Source: Marinicella pacifica (GTDB lineage Bacteria > Pseudomonadota > Gammaproteobacteria > Xanthomonadales > Marinicellaceae). From it: DNA of 64,000 bases. The stretch spans positions 186,001-250,000 of the forward strand of contig NZ_BMEO01000004.1 of the NCBI RefSeq assembly GCF_014636635.1, written 5' to 3'. The notes under the pieces are model-generated. The model saw nothing but the letters and a program-made list of their open reading frames with translations, did not search any database and was not told the DNA's origin. Shown in pieces: positions 25,701 to 31,678 of this stretch (positions within the stretch are counted from its first letter, which is position 1; each line of letters begins with the position of its first letter). The translations under genes and the position numbers were made by a program.

Positions 25701-25925
25701 CATCCAACTGGCCGAATGAATGTCCTTGTCATTTAAAGTAATACTGCCGAAGGTGTCTAAGTCTTGATTTTCGACAACAATAAGCCGATCATAATCCTGC
25801 TCGCCGATATGAATAACCGAGTCTTGGGTAACAGAATATATCTTAGTCTCACCCTCACCTAAGAAAATATCTTTCGAAAAAGATGGCAGTGAAACAAACA
25901 ATAAGAAAATGATTATGTAGGGCAT
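22752..25925 (-). CDS. Exported TPR-CHAT domain protein (caspase-like protease)
   Basis: About 1057 residues. The ATG at 25925 gives a signal peptide (MPYIIIFLLFVSLPSFS), so the protein should reach the periplasm or surface. A beta domain (about 20-115, SITLNDKDIHSASWMGPYG) precedes roughly ten tetratricopeptide repeats (about 130-620: EAVDALKKSIEIW, ATLNNLALIYDGLGDPETAE) and a coiled linker. The C-terminal CHAT domain (about 720-1057) keeps the catalytic dyad: His in LHMASHAFF near 919 and Cys in VLSGCETGLGQADD near 969. CHAT proteins are clan CD cysteine peptidases, as in the Csx29 subunit of Craspase. No Shine-Dalgarno is visible; instead a hairpin ends two bases before the ATG. It follows a small soluble-protein gene by 46 bases. 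Confidence 0.88.
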   Translation of the reverse strand: MPYIIIFLLFVSLPSFSKDIFLGEGETKIYSVTQDSVIHIGEQDYDRLIVVENQDLDTFGSITLNDKDIHSASWMGPYGNYLILIPGNATDAHIQVKPLESSAVSTTVKLSLLSLQGKSANFMKGLENYTVANDLRIKKYLGHANRTAKAIAHFLAAEQYFEQDRATFYLGLALYEKGIALKETGARQEAVDALKKSIEIWSEHHPIQALRALNPLGLTYWHMGQLEEALSQFEKIMNTYTDELNSLVLAQAVNNAGLINWELGELTEAKKLFYQSLEINGVRLNTAFLTTHNIITAINQGDDHKNTAATLNNLALIYDGLGDPETAEIIWLAYIQLSENLSGRLTPAKAKNNLAMHYLKKGDYEHAQELLESACPIFEQNGNNRWLSLCRHNLGIFYDNLGMLKLAEIYFKKALTLRDPKNHPVGHMASLHKLATIYGKQNKHTMALRLSQELLALAETHDHARFKALSHLNQYSLYRQQDNLQKAGSHIEPAVRYSQNSPHKRLAASIQITRAEWLMDNRDYVQAIEILNREIKSLKKIWHTGLLSRANNLLAQAYYLTQDFTEAERVINEEITNLRFYLGSSEDAKINDSVQKMLKETRSLNALILHKLGKSQQAFLETMHQRSQFQSATRRRQEDTSSLHSEQMTAWLQAIQNKSEALENRQLSSADKERIENDIIELKARIDFSYQHMPPADKPPIQLHDIQKQLSDDVLLLVYAVGDVGGLSWWISHDQFVTHQLPPKQQLKERIALSRLELTGQSREHRHTAQLAATLTGPLSGFKAVKTIQLITDEPLNLLPLGALPDARYKQTQPIVTSTAVQRINTPDAVTRSPHRIPKQARALVVTDPVYTPQDKRLTHPPGETEAINAYPRLIHTQHETEFIARQFNATTLSGFAANKRHFLSLDLQPFRVLHMASHAFFHPDIPGLSSLVLSAYTPQGQTQSSAYVRVMDIAALPNNLDLTVLSGCETGLGQADDALGLSGLTESFLEAGSKHVVASLWQVDDQASSRFMAYFYQFLGDQQAVDQAFWSAQKAMLKNPRTRHPKYWAGWFLIKQ

Positions 25926-25926
25926 A

Positions 25927-25957
25927 GACAAGTTATTTTAAATTAAAACAACTTGTC
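25927..25957 (-). promoter_or_regulatory. Hairpin abutting the CHAT start codon
   Basis: On the minus-strand transcript GACAAGTT and AACTTGTC form a perfect 8-bp stem around a 15-base AT-rich loop, ending one base before the AUG. It lies where the ribosome binding site should be, so it could limit CHAT translation or mark mRNA processing between the two genes. Confidence 0.5.
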
Positions 25958-25971
25958 TGGCAAAAAGTTAA

Positions 25972-26406
25972 TTATTCGCCTGAATTACCGCCTGTGCCGG
26001 TTCCATCCTCCTGAAAAGCCTCTTTAGGAGTTATAGAATTAATTGACCTAAAATCATACCTGATGTAATGATTGTATTTTTGCCCGTTGTCACCGCCATT
26101 TTCTCCAATGTTGTTGGATGGCCTTTCACCATTATTTAATTCTGCAAAATACCACATTTGTTTTTCATGGTTGAAACGTTCATGGGGTTCTGGTGTGAAC
26201 CAGTGTTTATCCGCTTGAGAATATTCTATTAATTCCGCACTGACATGCCACACCGGATTTTTTCCTCTGGTCTCACTCACATAAACGCTTGCGATACCGG
26301 TACCATCTTCAAAATCAACTAAAGTAATGACACCATTTAAATGTTTTATATTGTCTGTTCTGCAAATTCGATAAGACATGGTTTTGGGTGATTGTGTGTT
26401 TGACAT
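25972..26406 (-). CDS. Uncharacterised small soluble protein encoded ahead of the CHAT protease
   Basis: A 144-residue protein with no signal peptide or membrane segment. The start at 26406 has AGGAG seven bases upstream; a longer frame exists but lacks a site. The sequence is beta-rich and aromatic (GVITLVDFEDGTGIASVYVS, NPVWHVSAELIEYSQADKHW, KQMWYFAELNNG) and ends in a flexible Gly/Asn/Glu-rich tail (EDGTGTGGNSGE). I do not recognise a family. It is the first gene of the CHAT unit, so it may be the protease's substrate, chaperone or regulator; this is inferred from position only. Confidence 0.6.
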   Translation of the reverse strand: MSNTQSPKTMSYRICRTDNIKHLNGVITLVDFEDGTGIASVYVSETRGKNPVWHVSAELIEYSQADKHWFTPEPHERFNHEKQMWYFAELNNGERPSNNIGENGGDNGQKYNHYIRYDFRSINSITPKEAFQEDGTGTGGNSGE

Positions 26407-26511
26407 AATTTTCTCCTGCTCTTTGTTGTTACTAACCACGAAGCCTCTACTGTTTAATTATAAACCATAAAGTTTCGGGTTCTTTAAGCAAGTGACTTCA
26501 CCCAAGCTATT

Positions 26512-26556
26512 CTCTCACCCAAAGGTATTATTTAAATAATCATTTTTAAGTGAGAG
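26512..26556. promoter_or_regulatory. Large palindromic element, copy B (CTCTCAC-N31-GTGAGAG)
   Basis: Same arms and the same 31-base gap as copy A, centred on ATTATTTAAATAAT. It lies about 105 bases upstream of the small-protein/CHAT unit. Between it and the start codon, the minus strand has TATAAT (26459-26454 region) without a matching -35, as expected for an activator-dependent promoter. Confidence 0.65.
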
Positions 26557-26585
26557 ATTTCCTTACCTCAAACCACTTTATAGAG

Positions 26586-26604
26586 GTACAAAGACATTTT
26601 GTAC
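26586..26604. repeat. Short inverted repeat in the intergenic region
   Basis: GTACAAA and TTTGTAC with a 5-base centre. It lies between the CHAT unit's palindrome and the small membrane-protein gene; it may be an operator for either. Just after it, at about 26640-26662, CGCC/GGCG and GGCATCC resemble the start of the dispersed repeat found at 30967. Confidence 0.3.
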
Positions 26605-26676
26605 ATTTACGTCATTTCATCTAAGTATGGGGTATTGCATCGCCAGGGAAGGCGGCATCCTTTGTGGTATTAAGAG

Positions 26677-27027
26677 ATGATGACAAGGGGAGTTTTGGGT
26701 TTTTGCATGAAAATAATCATCCTTTTGGTGACGTCTGTGCTTGTCAGCCTCTACGGACATTATTGGTATGTGATGCAGAAAACCGTCGCAGTCACTGAAC
26801 ATAAGCAACCGCCAAAAGTAGCTGTTGAATCGCATCAAAACCCGTATTCAAAAATCATGGAAATCAATCAGCTCTTCGATACGTTGGCTTTACAACACGC
26901 CTTTAAACAGTCCGCTCAAAACAAACAAGACGTCAAAACGGCTTCGACATACCCTTCTCAACCACTCTTTAGCAACCCTGACCTTTCTAAACAAAGCCCC
27001 CCCAAGAGCCGTTTTCTCAAGACCTAA
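26677..27027 (+). CDS. Small membrane-anchored hypothetical protein
   Basis: A 116-residue frame; translation may start at the third ATG (26707), giving MKIIILLVTSVLVSLYGHYW, one N-terminal membrane anchor, followed by a polar 80-residue tail rich in Gln, Lys and Ser (SKQSPPKSRFLKT at the end). No family recognised. AAGAG lies directly before the first ATG, and no well-placed site precedes the third. It is divergent from the CHAT unit and precedes pntB on the other strand. It could be a spurious frame; the hydrophobic start favours a real gene. Confidence 0.4.
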   Translation: MMTRGVLGFCMKIIILLVTSVLVSLYGHYWYVMQKTVAVTEHKQPPKVAVESHQNPYSKIMEINQLFDTLALQHAFKQSAQNKQDVKTASTYPSQPLFSNPDLSKQSPPKSRFLKT

Positions 27028-27083
27028 AGTACACAACAAACAGGCACCCAACAAAAGAAGCCATAAATAAAAACCACCAAGCT

Positions 27084-28508
27084 TTACAGCGCTTTCAAAC
27101 CCTGAATCAACCTGCCAATGGCATCCTGGGCATCACCGTAGAGCATGCGGTTATTGTCAGCGAAGAACAGGGCGTTTTGAATGCCGGCGAAGCCGGTGCC
27201 TTTACCGCGTTTAATAACGATGGAGTTTTTGGCTTCATCGACGTGCAGGATGGGCATGCCGTAAATCGGGCTTTGCGGATCGGTTTTCGCCACCGGATTG
27301 ACCACGTCATTGGCACCAATCACCAAGGCCACATCGGTTTGATGGAATTGTGAATTAATGTCTTCCATGTCCTCGATTAAATCATAGGGCACGCCAGCTT
27401 CAGCCAACAGCACATTCATATGCCCCGGCATGCGGCCGGCCACCGGATGAATGGCGAATTTCACATCGACACCGCGATCGAGCAGCATTTCCGTCATTTC
27501 CCAGAGTTTGTGCTGCGCCTGGGCCACGGCCATGCCGTAACCGGGCACAATAATGACCCGATCGGCAAAGGCCATTTGGATGGCGGCGTCCTGAGCTTCG
27601 ATTTCTTTCATGTCACCGGCGATGGCATCACCACTACCTGCGCCCAAGGTTTTAAACAACACCGCGGTTAATTTGCGGTTCATGGCTTTGGCCATCAGTT
27701 TGGTTAATAAGGTACCGGCAGCGCCCACCAGCATACCGGCGATAATCATGGCTTCGTTTTGCAGCACAAAACCTTCAAAGGACACCGCCAGACCGGTAAA
27801 AGCATTATAAAGGGAAATCACCACTGGCATATCCGCGCCACCAATGGGTAAAGTCATCAGCAAGCCCAACACTAAAGACAAACCAAAGAACAGCCAGATC
27901 ACCGTCGGGTTCATATCCACGGTTAGGTACATAGCCAAACCAATGGTGATTAACGCCACAACGGCATTAAAAACCTGCTGTCCGGGGAAGGCATAGCGCT
28001 TATCAATCCAACCCTGTAATTTACCAAAGGCAATCATGGAACCGGTTAACGACACACCACCAATCAAAACACCGGCCAGAGCAAACCATAAAGTCACACC
28101 GGAAATACAATCGTGGGCATTTAAAGAAACACCGGCCTCACATGCTGTCACATGATCCATACCGTTAAACAGGGCAATCATACCAATAAAAGCTGCCGAT
28201 CCGCCTCCCATACCATTATAGAGCGCCACCATTTGCGGCATATCGGTCATCGCCACTTTACGGCCGCTGACCCAAGCCAGCACTGTCGATGATGCCAAAG
28301 CGGCTAAAATCAGCACCATATTGTGCATATCCGGCAACAAAAAGGTCACCACGGTGGCCAGCAACATGCCAATACCGGCCCAGACAATACCACCACGTGC
28401 GGTCCCCGGTTTACTCATGCGTCGCAAGCCGGTGATAAATAAAATCGCCGCCACAAAATAAGCCAGCTTAATAACCACCGGTAGGTATTCGTTAATGAAA
28501 TCCATCAT
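27084..28508 (-). CDS. pntB: NAD(P) transhydrogenase subunit beta
   Basis: Membrane-embedded and NADP(H)-binding part of proton-translocating transhydrogenase, which makes NADPH from NADH using the proton gradient. The 474 residues begin with about nine membrane helices (LAYFVAAILFITGLRRMS; TVVTFLLPDMHNMVLILAAL). The dIII NADP domain follows (about 290-474) with VIIVPGYGMAVAQAQHK, HPVAGRMPGHMNVLLAEA, GANDVVNP and MPILHVDEAK, all typical. It overlaps pntA2 by four bases, and GGAGATC precedes the start. Confidence 0.97.
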   Translation of the reverse strand: MMDFINEYLPVVIKLAYFVAAILFITGLRRMSKPGTARGGIVWAGIGMLLATVVTFLLPDMHNMVLILAALASSTVLAWVSGRKVAMTDMPQMVALYNGMGGGSAAFIGMIALFNGMDHVTACEAGVSLNAHDCISGVTLWFALAGVLIGGVSLTGSMIAFGKLQGWIDKRYAFPGQQVFNAVVALITIGLAMYLTVDMNPTVIWLFFGLSLVLGLLMTLPIGGADMPVVISLYNAFTGLAVSFEGFVLQNEAMIIAGMLVGAAGTLLTKLMAKAMNRKLTAVLFKTLGAGSGDAIAGDMKEIEAQDAAIQMAFADRVIIVPGYGMAVAQAQHKLWEMTEMLLDRGVDVKFAIHPVAGRMPGHMNVLLAEAGVPYDLIEDMEDINSQFHQTDVALVIGANDVVNPVAKTDPQSPIYGMPILHVDEAKNSIVIKRGKGTGFAGIQNALFFADNNRMLYGDAQDAIGRLIQGLKAL

Positions 28509-28822
28509 GACTGATCTCCTTCATTATTGTCATCGGTCTTTTTAACCCGTGGTTTAAACATCTCCAACATCCGCTCGGTGACCACATAACCCCCGGCAGC
28601 ATTGCCGGCCCCTAAAAAAACCGCGATAAAACCAAAGGTTTTTTCTAAGGTGGTATCAGCATGACCCAACGCAATCATGGCACCGACCAAAACAATGCCG
28701 TGAATAAAGTTAGATCCGGACATTAAAGGCGTGTGTAACACCACCGGAACTTTTGAAATTATTTCAAAACCTAAAATTGCGGCCAATGTAAAAATATATA
28801 AAGCAATAAAACCATCGATCAT
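28505..28822 (-). CDS. pntAB: NAD(P) transhydrogenase subunit alpha part 2
   Basis: A 105-residue membrane subunit with three helices (FIALYIFTLAAILGFEIIS; FIHGIVLVGAMIALGHA; FGFIAVFLGAGNAAGGYVVTERMLEMF). It corresponds to the membrane part of E. coli PntA, here a separate gene as in the three-subunit enzymes. It overlaps both neighbours by four bases, so the complex is made from one tightly coupled operon. Confidence 0.95.
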   Translation of the reverse strand: MIDGFIALYIFTLAAILGFEIISKVPVVLHTPLMSGSNFIHGIVLVGAMIALGHADTTLEKTFGFIAVFLGAGNAAGGYVVTERMLEMFKPRVKKTDDNNEGDQS

Positions 28823-29952
28823 GATTGCTCTCCCAAACCTTGTTTAACAGCGGCATGCACCACCTGGCCATCACGGGTCACCACCGCACCGGCCAAAATT
28901 TCATCGTCCCAATCCAGCGTAAAGTCACTTTCCTGATGCATGATGTTCAATAAATTCCAAATATTTCGGGCGTACATTTCACTGGCATGTAAAGGCACCG
29001 AGGCCGGTAAATTAACCGGACCAATCACCTTAACCTGTCCCACCATCACCGTTTCTCCGGCTTTCGTGGGTCCACAATTACCGCCACCTTCAGCCCCTAA
29101 ATCGACAATCACGCTGCCGGCCTTCATATTCTCCACCATAGACTGACTGACAATTTCGGGTGCCGGTCGCCCGGGTACAGCCGCCGTGGTAATTAATACA
29201 TCTACCGACTTTAAATGCTCGGCCAGGTTATCCTGTTGGGTTTGTTTTTCTTCTGCGGTCAGCTCTCTGGCATATCCGCCCTCGCCGACAGCATTCACAC
29301 CCAGATCCAAAAATTTAGCACCTAAGGATTTGACCTGTTCTACCGTTTCGGGGCGGACATCATAACCGGTGACATTGGCGCCTAAACGTTTGGCTGTGGC
29401 AATCGCCTGCAATCCGGCGACACCGGCGCCAATGACCAACACCTGAGCCGGACGAATGGTACCGGCGGCAGTGGTGAGCATCGGAAAAAACCGTGGCGCT
29501 TCACTGGCCGCCAACAAGACCGCTTTATAACCGGCCACCGCAGCTTGTGATGACAGCACATCCATGGCCTGGGCACGGGTGATGCGTGGAATAAGCTCCA
29601 TTGAGAAAACGGTGAGTTTATGATCTGCAGCCTGAACAAAACGCTGCTGATCTGAATAAGGAGAAACCATGCCAATCACCACCGCACCTTGCTTAAGGTG
29701 CGGTAAATCGGTTTCATTGAGTCCATTAACCGACACCAGAATATCCGCTGCCTCAAGTACATCCGTTCGCCTTTTCGCCAGTTGACAGGTGTCTGGATAA
29801 TGGCTGTCCGGGAAACCTGCCGCTAAGCCGGCTTCCGGTTCAAACAAAACCTGCCAACCCAGCGCCAGCATCTTAGCGGCGGTTTCCGGCACCACCGCCA
29901 CCCGTGATTCATTGGCGGCATTTTCTTTTACAAATCCAACCGTTATGGTCAT
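28819..29952 (-). CDS. pntAA: NAD(P) transhydrogenase subunit alpha part 1
   Basis: NAD(H)-binding soluble subunit, 377 residues from the ATG at 29952; AGGTG lies nine bases upstream, and an in-frame GTG four codons earlier is an alternative. It has the AlaDH/PNT N-terminal domain (GFVKENAANESRVAVVPET) and a Rossmann domain with VLVIGAGVAGLQAIATAKRL near 170 and VDVLITTAAVPGRPAP near 260. It forms the transhydrogenase with the two membrane subunits that follow it. Confidence 0.96.
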   Translation of the reverse strand: MTITVGFVKENAANESRVAVVPETAAKMLALGWQVLFEPEAGLAAGFPDSHYPDTCQLAKRRTDVLEAADILVSVNGLNETDLPHLKQGAVVIGMVSPYSDQQRFVQAADHKLTVFSMELIPRITRAQAMDVLSSQAAVAGYKAVLLAASEAPRFFPMLTTAAGTIRPAQVLVIGAGVAGLQAIATAKRLGANVTGYDVRPETVEQVKSLGAKFLDLGVNAVGEGGYARELTAEEKQTQQDNLAEHLKSVDVLITTAAVPGRPAPEIVSQSMVENMKAGSVIVDLGAEGGGNCGPTKAGETVMVGQVKVIGPVNLPASVPLHASEMYARNIWNLLNIMHQESDFTLDWDDEILAGAVVTRDGQVVHAAVKQGLGEQS

Positions 29953-30030
29953 AATGGTGTTCACCTGTTTAGCCTGTAACGGTTCAACAGTATAGCAAAA
30001 AATCCTTAACTACTTTTTAACTTTTTATAG

Positions 30031-30963
30031 ATGCAACAGACTTTTTTCAAAACATTTATACTGGCCTTTGTGATTGGATTAATTACCACTACACCGGTCA
30101 TCGCCAAGAAATTCTACAAGCATGTGGATGCAGACGGCATTGTTCACTACAGTGATAAAAAACCTGTGGCCACTGACGATTATGAAAGCTGGCAGGTAAA
30201 GGTCGAAGACAGCCAAGGAAAAGCCTCTGTGGTTAACCGCGGCACCGATCGCATGCCTTTACTGTATGCCGTGAATCCATACCATGGCCCGATTTCGGTA
30301 CGACTGGCAATGACTAAAGCCGTCAATGCCCGAAGCGATCCGCCATGGCCGAAAATCTATGATGTACCGGCTTCTACCGATTATTACCTGGGTACGATTG
30401 AAGCCATCCGGGACAACAAAAGCTGGTCCTATGCTTATCAATATTCTTATCGACCGGGTCAAAACAACCCCGCTTATGATGCTGATTATGCCTACCGCTT
30501 ACCCTATCGCGCGGTGGGTGATGCCTTTATCTCCCAGGGCTTTTCCGGTACATTCAGTCACTTCGATGAACAAAATAAATACGCCATTGATATCCCCTTG
30601 GCCGAGGGTACCGATGTGGTCGCAGCCCGTGGCGGCGTGGTTATGGATTACGCGGAAGACTTTATCAAAGGTGGCGCCGATGAAAAAAATCTATTTCGCA
30701 ATAACTTTGTCCGCATTGCCCACGATGACGGCAGCATGGGTTTGTATGCCCACTTAAAACTCGAATCGGTGGTGGTGGGTAACGGCCAGCGGGTCAAAGC
30801 CGGGCAAAAACTGGCCGAATCCGGCGATACCGGATTTTCCACCGGCCCACATTTGCATTTCGCCATACAAATTAATCAAAACCACAATCTGATTTCCGTG
30901 CCGTTTAACCTGCAATACCCCAACGGCGAGATTAAGCAACCGATGCCGGGTTGGCTCGATTAA
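30031..30963 (+). CDS. Exported M23 (LytM-type) peptidase with DUF4124 start
   Basis: A 310-residue periplasmic protein. A signal peptide (MQQTFFKTFILAFVIGLITT..VIA) is followed by a DUF4124-type segment (KKFYKHVDADGIVHYSDKKP), then a beta region and an M23 domain (about 170-290). Zinc ligands are visible: His and Asp in HFDEQNKYAIDIP, and the HxH of GPHLHFAI near 277. The domain normally cuts peptidoglycan cross-bridges or binds there as a non-catalytic activator; the ligands are present here, so activity is likely. It stands alone, divergent from pntAA. A dispersed repeat begins four bases after its stop. Confidence 0.88.
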   Translation: MQQTFFKTFILAFVIGLITTTPVIAKKFYKHVDADGIVHYSDKKPVATDDYESWQVKVEDSQGKASVVNRGTDRMPLLYAVNPYHGPISVRLAMTKAVNARSDPPWPKIYDVPASTDYYLGTIEAIRDNKSWSYAYQYSYRPGQNNPAYDADYAYRLPYRAVGDAFISQGFSGTFSHFDEQNKYAIDIPLAEGTDVVAARGGVVMDYAEDFIKGGADEKNLFRNNFVRIAHDDGSMGLYAHLKLESVVVGNGQRVKAGQKLAESGDTGFSTGPHLHFAIQINQNHNLISVPFNLQYPNGEIKQPMPGWLD

Positions 30964-30966
30964 ACG

Positions 30967-31011
30967 TGCCGTCGCAGGACGGCATCCAGTGTCTTTCAGG
31001 ACAGACTCAAA
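30967..31011 (+). repeat. Dispersed REP-like repeat, copy 1
   Basis: TGCCGTC-GCAG-GACGGCA forms a perfect 7-bp hairpin followed by TCCAGTGTCTTTCAG and ACAGACTCAAA. Two more copies lie at 38436 and 39098, all on the same strand and shortly after plus-strand genes. Confidence 0.85.
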
Positions 31012-31057
31012 AAAGAAAAAACCAGTTTTCATTGTGTAATATTTAAAAACTGCGTCT

Positions 31058-31528
31058 TTACTTAAAATCATCATCACTAATGGGCACATGTGATGTGCGT
31101 TTTTTCTGTTGCATGGAAAAACTGGTATTCACTGAGCGGATTGATGGCAACATCAAAATTTTATCGTAAATCAAGAGGTTGTAAGACTTCATATCCCGGG
31201 TGACGATTTTTAACAGATAATCATATTCACCACTGGTGGCATGGCATTCAAGGATTTCCGGCCATTGCTGAATGCCGCGATCAAAGCGCTGTACCGTTTC
31301 CGGATGGTGATTGTCCAGGGTAATCTGTGCAAAGGCGGTGATGTTTAAGCCCACTTTTTCCTGATCCACAATGGCGGTGTAACCTTTGATTAAACCGGAT
31401 TTTTGCAAGGCATCAACCCGCCGCCAACACGGTGCCTGGGATAAAGCCACTTTTTGTGCCAGGTCTTTATTCGAAATGCGCCCTTCAGACTGCAGGACTT
31501 TTAAAATATCTCTGTCGTATTTATCCAT
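31058..31528 (-). CDS. Lrp/AsnC-family regulator, likely controls the adjacent 2-oxoacid dehydrogenase operon
   Basis: A 156-residue regulator with an N-terminal winged helix (DRDILKVLQSEGRISNKDLA, CWRRVDALQKSGLI) and a C-terminal RAM ligand domain (about 70-140: ITLDNHHPETVQRF, GEYDYLLKIV). It is divergent from the E1-E2 operon with a 150-base gap containing an imperfect inverted repeat. In Pseudomonas the Lrp-type BkdR activates the branched-chain 2-oxoacid dehydrogenase operon in this same arrangement, so the same role is inferred here. Confidence 0.9.
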   Translation of the reverse strand: MDKYDRDILKVLQSEGRISNKDLAQKVALSQAPCWRRVDALQKSGLIKGYTAIVDQEKVGLNITAFAQITLDNHHPETVQRFDRGIQQWPEILECHATSGEYDYLLKIVTRDMKSYNLLIYDKILMLPSIRSVNTSFSMQQKKRTSHVPISDDDFK

Positions 31529-31569
31529 AAAATGAAATTATATTTCTTTATTAGTTATTTTATTGGGTG

Positions 31570-31616
31570 AAATATGCTTATTTAATCCCATTGGCGCAAA
31601 ATAAGCAAACATATTT
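31570..31616. promoter_or_regulatory. Candidate Lrp-type operator
   Basis: AAATATG-CTTATTT on the left and AAATAAG-CAAA-CATATTT on the right form an interrupted inverted repeat in the gap between the divergent regulator and the E1 gene. AT-rich imperfect palindromes are typical Lrp-family targets. Confidence 0.45.
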
Positions 31617-31678
31617 GGTGGCGATTAAGAGATAATAATTACTTTCGATAACCGCCTGGATTCACCTTTTTTAAACTT

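Noticed and set aside
22752-25925. TPR-CHAT protein as part of a type III-E CRISPR (Craspase) system
   Set aside because: No gRAMP, no array and no Csx30-like gene seen; the protein has a signal peptide, which does not fit a cytoplasmic Craspase.
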